13,951 nucleotides of DNA from Euryarchaeota archaeon UBA60 (GCA_002503395.1 DARQ01000109.1:3337-17287); one strand, 5' to 3'. Counted from the stretch's first letter, positions 1 through 7,848 are shown. Program-made: numbers and translations. The notes: generated by a model not told the origin, from the letters alone.

Positions 1-1
1 T

Positions 2-836
2 GAAAAATCATTGTTGACCGAACTCGCAACCCTTACGAAGAGTGGAATCATCCCTCATCTCGCGGTCATAATCGTCGGGGCTGACCCGGCCAGTCATGTC
101 TATGTCGGCGCCAAGGAGCGAGCCTGTGCTCGCCTGGGAATTACCTCGAGCAAGTTTGAATTGCCGGCGGATGCTGACTGGGAAGAGGTTACCTCTCTGG
201 TGCAGGAACTCAATGAGAGAGATGATGTCGATGGAATATTGGTGCAGTCTCCCCTGCCTGAGGGGATGGATGAATTGGTAATTTCTGAACTCATCAACCC
301 CGAGAAAGACGTCGACGGATTTCCACCCGCACAACCTCGGTCGTCTGGTGCAGGGCCGGGTCGATGGCCTGCTACCCTGTACTCCCCATGGAGTGATGAA
401 ATTGCTCGAATCAGCCGGAGTTGAATTGGCCGGGAAAACCGCGGTGGTGGTCGGCCGTAGTCGCATCGTCGGCATGCCTCAGGCCTTACTGCTAGGCCGC
501 AAAGGTGCGGATGCGACGGTGACGGTGGTGCATAGCCGGTCGCAGGACATCGGTGCTATATGTCGCGGTGCGGATATTTTGGTGGCGGCGGTCGGGCGAG
601 CTGAATTCATCATCGCCGATTGGGTCAAACCCGGGTCCGTGGTGATTGATGTAGGAGTCAGCCGGGTCGAAGATTCCGGTGCGGAGAATGGCTATCGTCT
701 GGCCGGGGATGTCCACCCCGATGTTGCCGAGGTTGCAGGTTTGCTTTCGCCGGTTCCCGGCGGGGTTGGACCGATGACCATCGTCATGCTGATGGCCAAT
801 ACGATAACCGCGGCAAAACATAGAAAATCACGTTAA
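2..836 (+). CDS. folD: FolD, methylene-THF dehydrogenase/cyclohydrolase; 5'-partial and frameshifted
   Basis: Cytosolic bifunctional enzyme of one-carbon metabolism that oxidises 5,10-methylene-tetrahydrofolate with NAD(P)+ and hydrolyses the product to 10-formyl-tetrahydrofolate. The catalytic YVGAK segment (Lys codon 113-115), VQSPLP (242-259) and DVDGF (308-322) are in the first frame. The Rossmann part follows in another frame: PCTPHGV, GRSRIVG (453-473) and PVPGGVGPMT (750-779), ending in TAA at 834-836. About 20 N-terminal residues lie before the window. One extra T in the TTT at 320-322 breaks the frame: reading TTC from 321 restores the family sequence DGFHPHNLGRLVQ. All other family motifs are intact, so a sequencing error or a very recent mutation is more likely than an old pseudogene. 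Without the correction the two pieces would be called as about 140 and 162 residues. Confidence 0.93.
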
Positions 837-889
837 TTGTGGCCTTTTTGGATGAGAGGATTCATCAATGCGTCATTCCATGCAGTACC

Positions 890-1813
890 ATGTCCGGTGA
901 GCGCTACCACCCTAATTTGGGAAGTGCCACCCTCATCATCGCCGCGATAACCCTGTTCTTCACCCTCATGAATGCGATATTCGGCCCGTGGCCGGGGCAC
1001 TTCTCGGAGAAGATGTATGGTCTGCCATTACTGATGGGATTATTGGGAATCGAGACCAGCCAACCGATCTGGGGACCGGCTGGGGTATTCAGTTTCCAAG
1101 AAGTGCTGCTCCTCATGATCGCCGCAATCAGCGGCGGCGTCTCATATTGGGCGCGCCGCCTGCGACCGGAGTTCTCGGTGCCCGAGGGCATGACCTTGAC
1201 CGATTTCGGTGAGCGGCAATTCACCACCACCGAGGTGGCGACAACCAGCTCTGGCCAGCAGGGCCGCTCAATGACGCTCGAATCGACACCAATCTCGACG
1301 TCACCACTTTCTTCCGACCTGTTGACAGACCTAGAAACACCCACCACAGCAAACCCGACTACAGCCACAATCGTCGACAATATAATCGGCGATACAACCT
1401 CTGTCAGCCCGACTAAAATGGCAGAGTCATTTTCAAATCTCGGAGCTGAAGTTGCCCATAGTGCGCCGATAAGTGGTGATGCGAAGGTGCGTGATTTCGG
1501 TGGAACGGCCGAAGTTGTAAATATCCCATTACCGGGTGCAAAGTCTGAGGTAAAGGTTGAGATAGAGAAAGACACAGAGGCAAAGGCCACTACTTCAAAG
1601 GATTTACCAGAGTTTCCCGCCCTCCCCGAAACCCCAACTTCTGCCGAACCTGAGATTCCCGCCCTCCCCGAAGTGCCTGCCTTGCCCGAAATCCCCGAAG
1701 AGCAAGGAGTTCCATTACTACCTACGCCGATCACAGAAGAGTTAGAAGAATTAGAGGCTTTTCCAGATTTAGAGTTAGATCTCCCCGAACTTCCAAATAT
1801 TGAAAACCAGTAG
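890..1813 (+). CDS. Two-pass membrane protein with Pro/Glu-rich tail, function unknown
   Basis: A protein of 307 residues that I do not recognise. Two hydrophobic segments, near residues 10-32 and 67-88, suggest a two-pass inner-membrane anchor. From about residue 100 it is low-complexity: first Ser/Thr-rich, then charged, then a Pro/Glu tail repeating PALPE, EIPALPEVPALPEIPEE and similar, and ending in an acidic stretch. A GTG at 839, just after the folD stop, would add 17 residues. I prefer ATG 890 because it sits directly before the first membrane segment, but neither start has a clear ribosome-binding site. The gene follows folD closely and may be cotranscribed with it. The second half is more AT-rich than its neighbours. 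The proline-rich tail suggests a spacer or a protein-binding surface; this is inference. It is not TatA/TatB-like despite tatC being next. Confidence 0.7.
   Translation: MSGERYHPNLGSATLIIAAITLFFTLMNAIFGPWPGHFSEKMYGLPLLMGLLGIETSQPIWGPAGVFSFQEVLLLMIAAISGGVSYWARRLRPEFSVPEGMTLTDFGERQFTTTEVATTSSGQQGRSMTLESTPISTSPLSSDLLTDLETPTTANPTTATIVDNIIGDTTSVSPTKMAESFSNLGAEVAHSAPISGDAKVRDFGGTAEVVNIPLPGAKSEVKVEIEKDTEAKATTSKDLPEFPALPETPTSAEPEIPALPEVPALPEIPEEQGVPLLPTPITEELEELEAFPDLELDLPELPNIENQ
1614..1672 (+). repeat. Direct repeat in the Pro/Glu tail
   Basis: The 17-base string TTCCCGCCCTCCCCGAA occurs exactly at 1614-1630 and 1656-1672 and encodes FPALPE/IPALPE. A diverged third unit (GTGCCTGCCTTGCCCGAA) follows directly. 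The tail therefore seems to have grown by duplication of a short unit. Confidence 0.85.
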
Positions 1814-1975
1814 TAACGAGGGATTTTCTCTCAGCAATTCAGAGGCTTATTTCAGTCACTATCACTACTCCACACCTAAAAGAATTGTCGTGCCACAAGA
1901 GGCATGGTTGTCAACGTCTGAAATATGCGAATTGACATTATTGTTCCGAATCATCAAATTCCCTCAACCGATTCC

Positions 1976-2066
1976 CGGAAGCGCCGAGCGAGGCTGCAAA
2001 TTGAACGATACGAATATATTCGCCGTCAAAGGACGGCAGAGTCGAGTGATTCGCTCGGCGCTTCCG
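1976..2066. ncRNA. Strong stem with inner hairpin: candidate structured RNA or terminator
   Basis: CGGAAGCGCCGAGCGA (1976-1991) pairs perfectly with TCGCTCGGCGCTTCCG (2051-2066), giving a 16-bp GC-rich stem. The 59-base interior holds a 6-bp hairpin, GCCGTC-AAAG-GACGGC (2022-2037), and the 12-base palindrome CGAATATATTCG (2011-2022), which shares one base with it. Such a long perfect stem is very unlikely by chance. It could be a small RNA, the 3' structure of the upstream transcript, a 5' element of tatC, or a mobile-element remnant. The strand cannot be fixed, and no T-run follows on either side. Confidence 0.4.
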
Positions 2067-2087
2067 TGTGATGCCTACGGGGCTTCC

Positions 2088-2097
2088 ATTAAACTAA
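2088..2097 (+). promoter_or_regulatory. TATA-like element of tatC
   Basis: ATTAAACTAA is centred about 28 bases before the tatC ATG, the usual distance from an archaeal TATA box to the transcription start. No Shine-Dalgarno sequence precedes that ATG, so a leaderless tatC transcript is plausible. This is inference from spacing only. Confidence 0.4.
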
Positions 2098-2120
2098 ACT
2101 CACCCTTCGGCCCATTCACC

Positions 2121-2921
2121 ATGCAGTCATCAGGCGACATCGAAGAGCACCTCGCCGACCTGATGGATTCCCCGGGTGGTAAATTACTGCTCGAGATTCG
2201 CACCCATATCGTCAAGCGGATGCCGGTGATGGCGGTGGCGTTTTTCGTCGGCCTGATAGTCGGTTATCCCTTGGCGGCAATCGGGGTTGAATGGCTGGTT
2301 TCCGATGCCGCGCTGGCACCCGATAATACCGAGATTGCAGTTCTTTCGCCGGTTGAATTCATCGCCATCAAAGTTCGTTTCGCCGCCGCTTTGGGCATCT
2401 TGATGGTGGCGACGCTGTTGATTGGCGATGTCGCCTCGGGGGCGATTCGCTCATCGGCCCTGAGGGCTCGGCTTTCCGAGGTCGATGTGAAAATACCCAA
2501 GCCGGGTCGGCAACTCCTGATGGTGATGTTGGCGATGCCCTTGCTGGCAGGGGCTGGACTGTACTATGCCTATGGCTTGTTATTGCCGTTATTACTTGAA
2601 TATCTGGCCAATGATGCGGCCTCTGTCGGCTTGTTGACCGAGTGGCGACTTTCCGCCTATATCGGTTTCATCATCAATATGGCATTGGCCAGCATGATAG
2701 GTTTCCAGACGCCGTTGTTGACCCTTCTCGCCATCCGTAGCGGTGCGGTGGAACGCTCGGTATTGACCAATTTCCGCCGTCATATCTGGTTTGCCTCATG
2801 CGTCTTCGGGGCGCTGTTATCGCCGCCCGACCCACTGTCATTGTTCTTGGTGGCGATGCCGGTAATCTTATTGTTCGAAGTTGCACTTTTGCTCGACCGA
2901 TTATTTTCCTTGAGGGAATGA
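2121..2921 (+). CDS. tatC: TatC, twin-arginine translocase subunit
   Basis: A 266-residue polytopic membrane protein of the Tat pathway, which exports folded proteins; TatC binds the twin-arginine signal peptide. Family marks seen: an ELR-like EIR near residues 25-27 before the first membrane helix, SPVEFIAIKV at 76-85, and the diagnostic LLSPPDPLSLFLVAMP with LFEVALLLDRLF near the end. About six hydrophobic helices fit the family fold, and length is near the usual 240-270. The conserved membrane Glu before Pro in the fifth helix region (Glu170 in E. coli) is replaced: the motif reads FQTP at 195-198. ATG 2121 was chosen because the TatC N-terminus begins here and a TATA-like element lies 28 bases upstream. 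No tatA is visible nearby. The stop is 3 bases from the end of the convergent transporter gene. Confidence 0.85.
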   Translation: MQSSGDIEEHLADLMDSPGGKLLLEIRTHIVKRMPVMAVAFFVGLIVGYPLAAIGVEWLVSDAALAPDNTEIAVLSPVEFIAIKVRFAAALGILMVATLLIGDVASGAIRSSALRARLSEVDVKIPKPGRQLLMVMLAMPLLAGAGLYYAYGLLLPLLLEYLANDAASVGLLTEWRLSAYIGFIINMALASMIGFQTPLLTLLAIRSGAVERSVLTNFRRHIWFASCVFGALLSPPDPLSLFLVAMPVILLFEVALLLDRLFSLRE

Positions 2922-2924
2922 GAA

Positions 2925-4679
2925 TCACTCTGATTCGGTGATTCCTCTGATTCTTGCATCTTCGGCCGCGGCAACAGCAATGCCATCTTCGACATCGACC
3001 CATAGCATCACTATCGTGCCGGCGATTATCAGCACCGCCAGGCTGGAAATCGCCACCCGGCTGTCGAACATCACCGCCAGCACAGTGTAGAGCATCGGAC
3101 CGATGAATGCCGCCACCTTGCCGAAGAATCCGAAGAATCCGAAGAATTCGGTACTGCGGGTCTCGGGCACCATCTGACCGAAAAGGCTCCTTGCCAGGCC
3201 CTGACTGCCGCCCATCAGGAATCCTGCGAGGCAACCCAGCATCAGCCATTGCCAGAACACGCTCATTCCCAAGGGTGCCCATAAAAAGGTCCTGACCGTC
3301 TTGGCGATGAAGTCAACTTTACCATCACCGATATTGGTGGGGTGGTCGATGCCGACTACCGTCGAGTCGTCTAATTCACCGCCGATTACCGAGACACTGT
3401 ATCGAGTATCGGTATTAGCGGCAAGGAAAGCGCTCATATTCTCTGCATCAGCGGTTCCATTTACACCTTCCTCGAAGTGGTTATTCTTGCAATCCACACA
3501 GAAGGGGAGTATGTGTGCCCAATCATCCTTGAAGGCTTGGTCCTCATCACCGACACCGACCAGTTCCAGAGCGCGCACCGAGATGACATAGGATTCCCCA
3601 TTCCACTCGGCTTGGAAATCGAATTCCTCGTGGTCATCGAGTTCCAAGGGAGCGAAGGACATCGCCCCGACAATCAACACGCACCACAATACCAAGGACA
3701 GGGTCAGCGCCCGCTTGGTCGACCATCTGCCGGCCAGCCAGGTGAAGAAGAAGGCTGAGGGGAAGGCGACGAATTGAATCACTACGATGGTCATTATGAG
3801 GTCCTGCATGGTCAGTCCGAGCACCGCGATACCGAACGCCCCGGCCAGTGAGGTGACACTGTTTATGCCGTCGATGAACAGGAAATAGGCGAGCATGTAA
3901 ATGAATAATGTACGGAAATTGTGCCATTCCCTGATGGTCTTGTAAACTTCGCGAAAACCCATTTTCGTTGCTTCTATCAATTTCAGGTCTTCGATCTCAT
4001 TTTCGATTTCCGGCTCGGCGACGTAGGCGAAGGTGTACCAAGCAAATCCAAACCACCACATCGCCGAGGTGGCCATACAGAATGGTATTACCCAGGCGCC
4101 AGATACTCCCAACACCAAGCCGAGATGGAAAACCAGCAGAAGGCCACCGCCGAGATAGCCATAGGCATAGGCCTTGTTGGAGATAGAATCCATCTCGTGG
4201 TCTTCACCTTGATAGGGAAGCAGAGCATTGTAGAATACTCCAGCGCCGTTCAAGCCGATATTGGCGAGCATGAACATCAAGAAAATCCACATCCACTGGA
4301 ATGAGATGTCGAAGAGGGGGGTGAGTGCGAGCATGAAAACTGCACTGGCACCCAGCCAGGTCATCCACTTCAGCGCCTTCATCTTGAACCGTTTACGGTC
4401 GGCTATGACACCTATCGATGGACTGACTATGGCTACGAGAATGGTTCCCATGGTCACCGCAAGAGACCACGCCGCATCCGAGGACATCTCGACGCCGATA
4501 ACCGTGCCCGTCAGGCCATTGGCCTCAAGGAAGAGGTAGGCGAACCATGCCGGCAGGATGGCGACGGTGACACTGGTCTCAAAGGCGGATTTGCCCCAGT
4601 CATACATGCAATAACCGAATATTGACTTTTTCTTCGCCTCCTCAGCACTGAGAGTAATGTTTTCTTCGGAAGATGACAT
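2925..4679 (-). CDS. UMF1/Atg22-type major facilitator transporter with large insert
   Basis: A 584-residue membrane transporter of the UMF1 branch of the major facilitator superfamily; substrates of archaeal members are not established. Family marks: YDWGKSAFETSV near residue 26, the loop IADRKRFKMKAL near 92, and GGSQGLARSLFGQMVP near 490 followed by EFFGFFGFFGK. About twelve membrane segments can be placed. Between two of them, near residues 345-465, lies a polar, acidic insert of about 120 residues containing CVDC (394-397) and NGT, NMS type sites. It probably forms an extracytoplasmic domain, and family members often lack it. A Shine-Dalgarno match precedes the ATG. It is divergent from the phosphodiesterase-like gene and convergent with tatC. 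The triplicated 9-base CCGAAGAAT run at 3121-3147 encodes the conserved FGFFGFFG and is not a free-standing repeat. Confidence 0.85.
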   Translation of the reverse strand: MSSSEENITLSAEEAKKKSIFGYCMYDWGKSAFETSVTVAILPAWFAYLFLEANGLTGTVIGVEMSSDAAWSLAVTMGTILVAIVSPSIGVIADRKRFKMKALKWMTWLGASAVFMLALTPLFDISFQWMWIFLMFMLANIGLNGAGVFYNALLPYQGEDHEMDSISNKAYAYGYLGGGLLLVFHLGLVLGVSGAWVIPFCMATSAMWWFGFAWYTFAYVAEPEIENEIEDLKLIEATKMGFREVYKTIREWHNFRTLFIYMLAYFLFIDGINSVTSLAGAFGIAVLGLTMQDLIMTIVVIQFVAFPSAFFFTWLAGRWSTKRALTLSLVLWCVLIVGAMSFAPLELDDHEEFDFQAEWNGESYVISVRALELVGVGDEDQAFKDDWAHILPFCVDCKNNHFEEGVNGTADAENMSAFLAANTDTRYSVSVIGGELDDSTVVGIDHPTNIGDGKVDFIAKTVRTFLWAPLGMSVFWQWLMLGCLAGFLMGGSQGLARSLFGQMVPETRSTEFFGFFGFFGKVAAFIGPMLYTVLAVMFDSRVAISSLAVLIIAGTIVMLWVDVEDGIAVAAAEDARIRGITESE

Positions 4680-4686
4680 AATTACC

Positions 4687-4692
4687 CACCTC
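4687..4692 (-). promoter_or_regulatory. Ribosome-binding site of the transporter gene
   Basis: Read on the minus strand, GAGGTG lies 7 bases before the ATG and matches the archaeal anti-Shine-Dalgarno end of 16S rRNA. It fixes the transporter start at 4679 and implies a leadered mRNA. Confidence 0.6.
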
Positions 4693-4778
4693 TAGCAGAC
4701 ATAGGGCACTTCATGCTTGCCGTAGGGCGGTAAAGCAAAGGCGCGCATTCATCTATTGCTTCCACAACGCACCCCCAT

Positions 4779-5912
4779 ATGGGGTGGGTTCAACCGCGTG
4801 AGAATTCTGTGGCGGGAATCTGCGAGGCGATAAATCACTTCGACGGGGTCGAATTCGATTTGCGTCTGACCGCTGATGGCGGGGTGGTAATACACCACGA
4901 CCGCGAGGTCGATGCAAGTGCCGAAGTCGTGGCTGGACTACCCTCGAAATATGTTGAGCGAAATACTCTGGACGACCTGATGGAGTTGGGTTTTGAGAAT
5001 TTTGATGACCTGATGTCGAGGTCTGATTTCATCGACCGCCTGGTCGAGAAGGCTTGCGTAGCCTGCATCGAGTTGAAGGTCCCTCACCCCTCTTCAGGAA
5101 AGGGTGGAGGGTGGTTTTGGAGCAGTGCCCGATTCATGTCGCAACTATTGGCCAAGGTCGACTCCCAACTGGAAGAGCATGGGATTCCGATTGCCAATAC
5201 GGTATACTATTCGTTTCACCGCCGAATGTGGAAGGTCGCCAGATTGGCTAACTCCTCTCGGCATGTGGCGACATTGCGACCGATTGTTCCACCGTATGGC
5301 AGTATCACGGTCCAGAGATTACGCAGTTTCCCGCAATTCATGACCATGCCGCTCAGTAGATTGGTGCGATGGCATCGCTGGGACCGGTCACCGATGATTC
5401 CCTGTGCTCTGGAGTATCTCATCCCCCCCACCAGCCGCTTGACATTGGGCTTACCGGTCGGCCTTGAAGGTCGCCGACTGAATCGCCTCAGACGACTCGC
5501 CAAGGGTCTGCCGTTGTATGTGTGGCCCGGGGATATCGAACTCGAATCCAAATTGCTCAATGCTGGTCTGACGCCGATTACCGATTGTGCCGACCCCGAA
5601 ATTTACACCCTACCCTGTGGGCAGGCAAGGTGGACTCAACCTGCGACCCAGCCACTCGATGAGAATTGGCACCACAAACTAGCGTCATCGAGCAGTGACC
5701 AGCACCGAGAACTGGTCGGAGAGGCGCGGCGAGAAATTCCCCATTGGCACGAGATGGGCGATGGTGAGAGGCGTGCCACCTTATCGAGGTGGCGTAAAAG
5801 ATTCACCTGGCACCGAGATTTGGATTCTCTGGTAGCCGATAGTAGCGATATCAGCATGCCATGGGAAGCGGTGCGGATGATTGGTCATCGCGGGTGTGGA
5901 AGAACTAGTTGA
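4779..5912 (+). CDS. Glycerophosphodiester phosphodiesterase-like protein, apparently permuted
   Basis: A 377-residue TIM-barrel protein of the GDPD family, which hydrolyses glycerophosphodiesters to glycerol-3-phosphate and an alcohol. The PRENSVAGICEAI segment matches the family PENT region. Metal-binding E25 and D27 (VEFDLRLTADG) and H40 of the HHD motif are present, then IELK near 97-100 and a C-terminal WPGDIELESKLLNAG...ITD pattern near 249-274. The first strand and its HRG motif are missing: the protein starts at MGWVQPREN, and the same frame upstream reads THPH with no ATG, GTG or TTG back to a stop at 4731. Instead HRG (H370) appears in VRMIGHRGCGRTS at the very C-terminus, after a linker of about 90 residues not found in typical members. 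There is no Shine-Dalgarno. Activity is uncertain; see the permutation finding. Confidence 0.78.
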   Translation: MGWVQPRENSVAGICEAINHFDGVEFDLRLTADGGVVIHHDREVDASAEVVAGLPSKYVERNTLDDLMELGFENFDDLMSRSDFIDRLVEKACVACIELKVPHPSSGKGGGWFWSSARFMSQLLAKVDSQLEEHGIPIANTVYYSFHRRMWKVARLANSSRHVATLRPIVPPYGSITVQRLRSFPQFMTMPLSRLVRWHRWDRSPMIPCALEYLIPPTSRLTLGLPVGLEGRRLNRLRRLAKGLPLYVWPGDIELESKLLNAGLTPITDCADPEIYTLPCGQARWTQPATQPLDENWHHKLASSSSDQHRELVGEARREIPHWHEMGDGERRATLSRWRKRFTWHRDLDSLVADSSDISMPWEAVRMIGHRGCGRTS

Positions 5913-6005
5913 GAAGCCGATGACGCCACAATCAGGGCTAGGACAATTCTGCCGGCATGGTCACAAACCTTCCCGGTTACCAGACTGGGACCGAAGGCCA
6001 ATGGT

Positions 6006-7286
6006 CTAGTCGACATGTTGCTCTTGTTGTTGCTCGGCGATGTATTTAGGTCGGTAGAGGGGGACCCCTTTACCATCTCTCATCACCATGCGTTCATCGA
6101 CGATTTGTGCGCCGATTCCGACCGTACGCGCCCAGCCGAAGAAAGTGGTATAGTATGCGGTATCGGTGAAACCGACATGGTGTAGAAGTGTCCCCGAAGC
6201 GATATCGACATTGGCATTGGGGTTACGGATTTTTGGTATCTCACCGAGTATCTTGGGCACGACTTCTCGCAGGGTGCGAATGGTACGGAAGTTTGTATCG
6301 TCGGGGCATATCTCTTCTCCGAGACCGAATTGAATAGCGGCGCGCGGGTCTTCGGCTTGAAGCACCGCGTGGCCAAATCCGAAAATCGGTCGTTTGGCCG
6401 CCAATTCGGCGCGCACGAATTTCTCGACCGCATCGGCATCAGAGGTGCCGATTCGCTGGACGAACTCGAGACAGGATTGGTTTGCTCGGCCGTGGAGTGG
6501 CCCGTATAGGGCATTCATCGCCCCCGACATCGAGGCATATACATCTGCGTGACCGCTGGCGATGGCCTTGCCGGTGAAGGTCGAGAGATTACCACCGCCG
6601 TGGTCCATATGCAGGACCAGGAAGACCCGTAATACCCGGGTCATCGCCAACTTGTCAGCCCCTGTGATGTCGACCAGATGGACGAAGTTTTCGACCAGCC
6701 CCAGTTCCGGACGAGAATTCGGCATACCCTCTTCTCGGTCATCACGAATCCGGAAGATGAGCGCCATCAGTTCAGGCATCCGAGCGACCAGATTCAGTGC
6801 ATCTTCACGCCATTCATCGCACCGCCCCGACATCCCGAGCGCTTGGATGCCGATTGCCAGCCAATCCATCGGGTGGCCATCCTTTGGTAGACCCCGCAAG
6901 GTGTTGCGAATACCTCGTGGTAGAATCGCTCTGCGAGCGAGGTCATTTCGGAACTCCGATGATTCAGACGGGGATGGAAGGCGCTTGTGGTGTAGCAGGA
7001 AGACGATGTCCTCTGGGTCAAAGTCAGCGAGTTCAGCGATTGGATAGCCACAGTAGTGCACCCCCCCTGTCGGGGTCACGAAGGAAGTGCGACAGGTTCC
7101 TACCGGAACCCCGCGCAGACCACTGTTGAGGTGGTCGGCGGTCATCTCGAGAATGACCTCTTTCTTACCATCTTCAGTAATTGTAATACCGCCTGCGAAA
7201 CGACGAAATGGAACTTCGGTATAAGCGACTCGTAGAAAAGAGTTCGATTCAACTGCGGCGGGTCGCGGCGGTGTGGATTGGCACAC
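6006..7286 (-). CDS. gltA: Citrate synthase
   Basis: Condenses acetyl-CoA and oxaloacetate to citrate, the entry step of the TCA cycle, in the cytosol. Catalytic residues known from pig heart enzyme are visible: His in GPLHG (H265), His in GHAVL (H306) and Asp in VDIASG (D361), plus LHMDHGGG near 225-232 and a substrate-binding LYRPKYI near the end. The N-terminal lobe carries GLRGVPVG and GYPIAELA. The frame begins at GTG 7286 directly after an in-frame stop, giving 426 residues. The only other start is ATG 7145 (379 residues), which has GAGGT 10 bases upstream and fits the length of short archaeal and bacterial enzymes. I keep the long form because ITITEDGKKEVILEM reads like protein, but the choice is open. 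The gene converges with the phosphodiesterase-like gene and diverges from the small membrane protein gene. Confidence 0.92.
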   Translation of the reverse strand: MCQSTPPRPAAVESNSFLRVAYTEVPFRRFAGGITITEDGKKEVILEMTADHLNSGLRGVPVGTCRTSFVTPTGGVHYCGYPIAELADFDPEDIVFLLHHKRLPSPSESSEFRNDLARRAILPRGIRNTLRGLPKDGHPMDWLAIGIQALGMSGRCDEWREDALNLVARMPELMALIFRIRDDREEGMPNSRPELGLVENFVHLVDITGADKLAMTRVLRVFLVLHMDHGGGNLSTFTGKAIASGHADVYASMSGAMNALYGPLHGRANQSCLEFVQRIGTSDADAVEKFVRAELAAKRPIFGFGHAVLQAEDPRAAIQFGLGEEICPDDTNFRTIRTLREVVPKILGEIPKIRNPNANVDIASGTLLHHVGFTDTAYYTTFFGWARTVGIGAQIVDERMVMRDGKGVPLYRPKYIAEQQQEQHVD

Positions 7287-7401
7287 TTACTGAGTATTCT
7301 CGCCAAAGTGGCGGACTGCGGAAAAATTACAAATCCATTCGCCGTCTTCCAAACCCTTCAATAGAGAGTGTTGGAGAGTCTATTCGGTCAGCGTGGTCGA
7401 G

Positions 7402-7848
7402 ATGGGGAAAATAGTCGATTACGGGATTTTCTCGATCGGCCTTGGAATCTGTATTATTTTCTCTGCCTCGGCAATGTCGGTTCATTTTTCTTTGAATCCA
7501 TCACTGGCAAAATGTGGCGATTCATGTGGGATGGTTATTCAGGTCACTGAAATAATCTGGCTGACCTCACTCATCATACTTTTCGGCCTGATACTGGTTG
7601 TGGTTGGTTTTCAGAGAATTCGTAATCGCCGCCAGAACACCCGCGCCGGGACGTTCTCGGCCCGCCGGGTCTCCGGGACTTTAGGCGAGGTCGGTGACTT
7701 GGATTTCCACACCCCTCCTACCGTTGATGCACCGGCAAATCTGTTCGGCGAAAACAGTACAGGACCTGGACGAAGTGGGGCCGGACAAGGTGAAGCAGTG
7801 TCAGGTAAAGGGGCAAATTCGGAATTCAATAATCCGTTTGAGTTCTAG
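7402..7848 (+). CDS. Small two-pass membrane protein, function unknown
   Basis: A 148-residue protein that I do not recognise. Two hydrophobic segments (about residues 8-28 and 49-70) flank a short loop containing CGDSCG, a Cys pair that could form a disulfide or bind metal. A basic stretch, RIRNRRQNTRAG, follows the second segment, which by the positive-inside rule puts the C-terminal tail in the cytoplasm. The tail of about 70 residues is Gly/Ser/Asn-rich and looks unstructured. A GTG three codons earlier (7393) is an alternative start. The layout of two helices plus a low-complexity tail resembles the proteins at 890-1813 and 13174 onward, without clear sequence identity. It diverges from the citrate synthase gene and its stop lies inside a strong hairpin. 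Confidence 0.65.
   Translation: MGKIVDYGIFSIGLGICIIFSASAMSVHFSLNPSLAKCGDSCGMVIQVTEIIWLTSLIILFGLILVVVGFQRIRNRRQNTRAGTFSARRVSGTLGEVGDLDFHTPPTVDAPANLFGENSTGPGRSGAGQGEAVSGKGANSEFNNPFEF

Larger units (their letters stand above)
1814..2120. other. Non-coding gap of 307 bases with structured core
   Basis: The stretch between the two-pass protein and tatC shows no convincing gene. An open frame running through it in phase with tatC (from TTG 1800) encodes residues with no resemblance to a TatC N-terminus, so I do not treat it as coding. It contains a 16-bp inverted repeat with two smaller palindromes inside and a TATA-like element near its right end, listed separately. No tRNA, box C/D or SRP RNA consensus was recognised. 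Confidence 0.6.

Noticed and set aside
320..322. Programmed ribosomal frameshift in folD
   Set aside because: The site is only a TTT with no typical slippery heptamer or obvious downstream structure, and FolD is not known to need frameshifting.
904..1734. Long open frame of 276 codons on the minus strand
   Set aside because: It lies antisense to the two-pass membrane protein, has no recognisable domain, and is explained by the low stop frequency opposite a biased low-complexity gene.
890..1813. TatA/TatB partner of the downstream TatC
   Set aside because: TatA has one N-terminal helix followed by an amphipathic helix. This protein has two membrane helices and a Pro/Glu tail.
1800..2120. N-terminal extension of TatC from TTG 1800
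   Set aside because: The extra 107 residues have no TatC resemblance, overlap the preceding gene's end and contain the inverted repeat. The family N-terminus starts at ATG 2121.
3121..3150. Triplicated 9-base run CCGAAGAAT as a microsatellite
   Set aside because: It encodes the conserved Phe/Gly segment of the transporter (FGFFGFFG), so coding constraint explains it.
4773..4784. CCCCATATGGGG palindrome at the phosphodiesterase-like start as an operator
   Set aside because: A single 12-base palindrome that includes the start codon, with no second copy nearby, is not enough to support a binding site.
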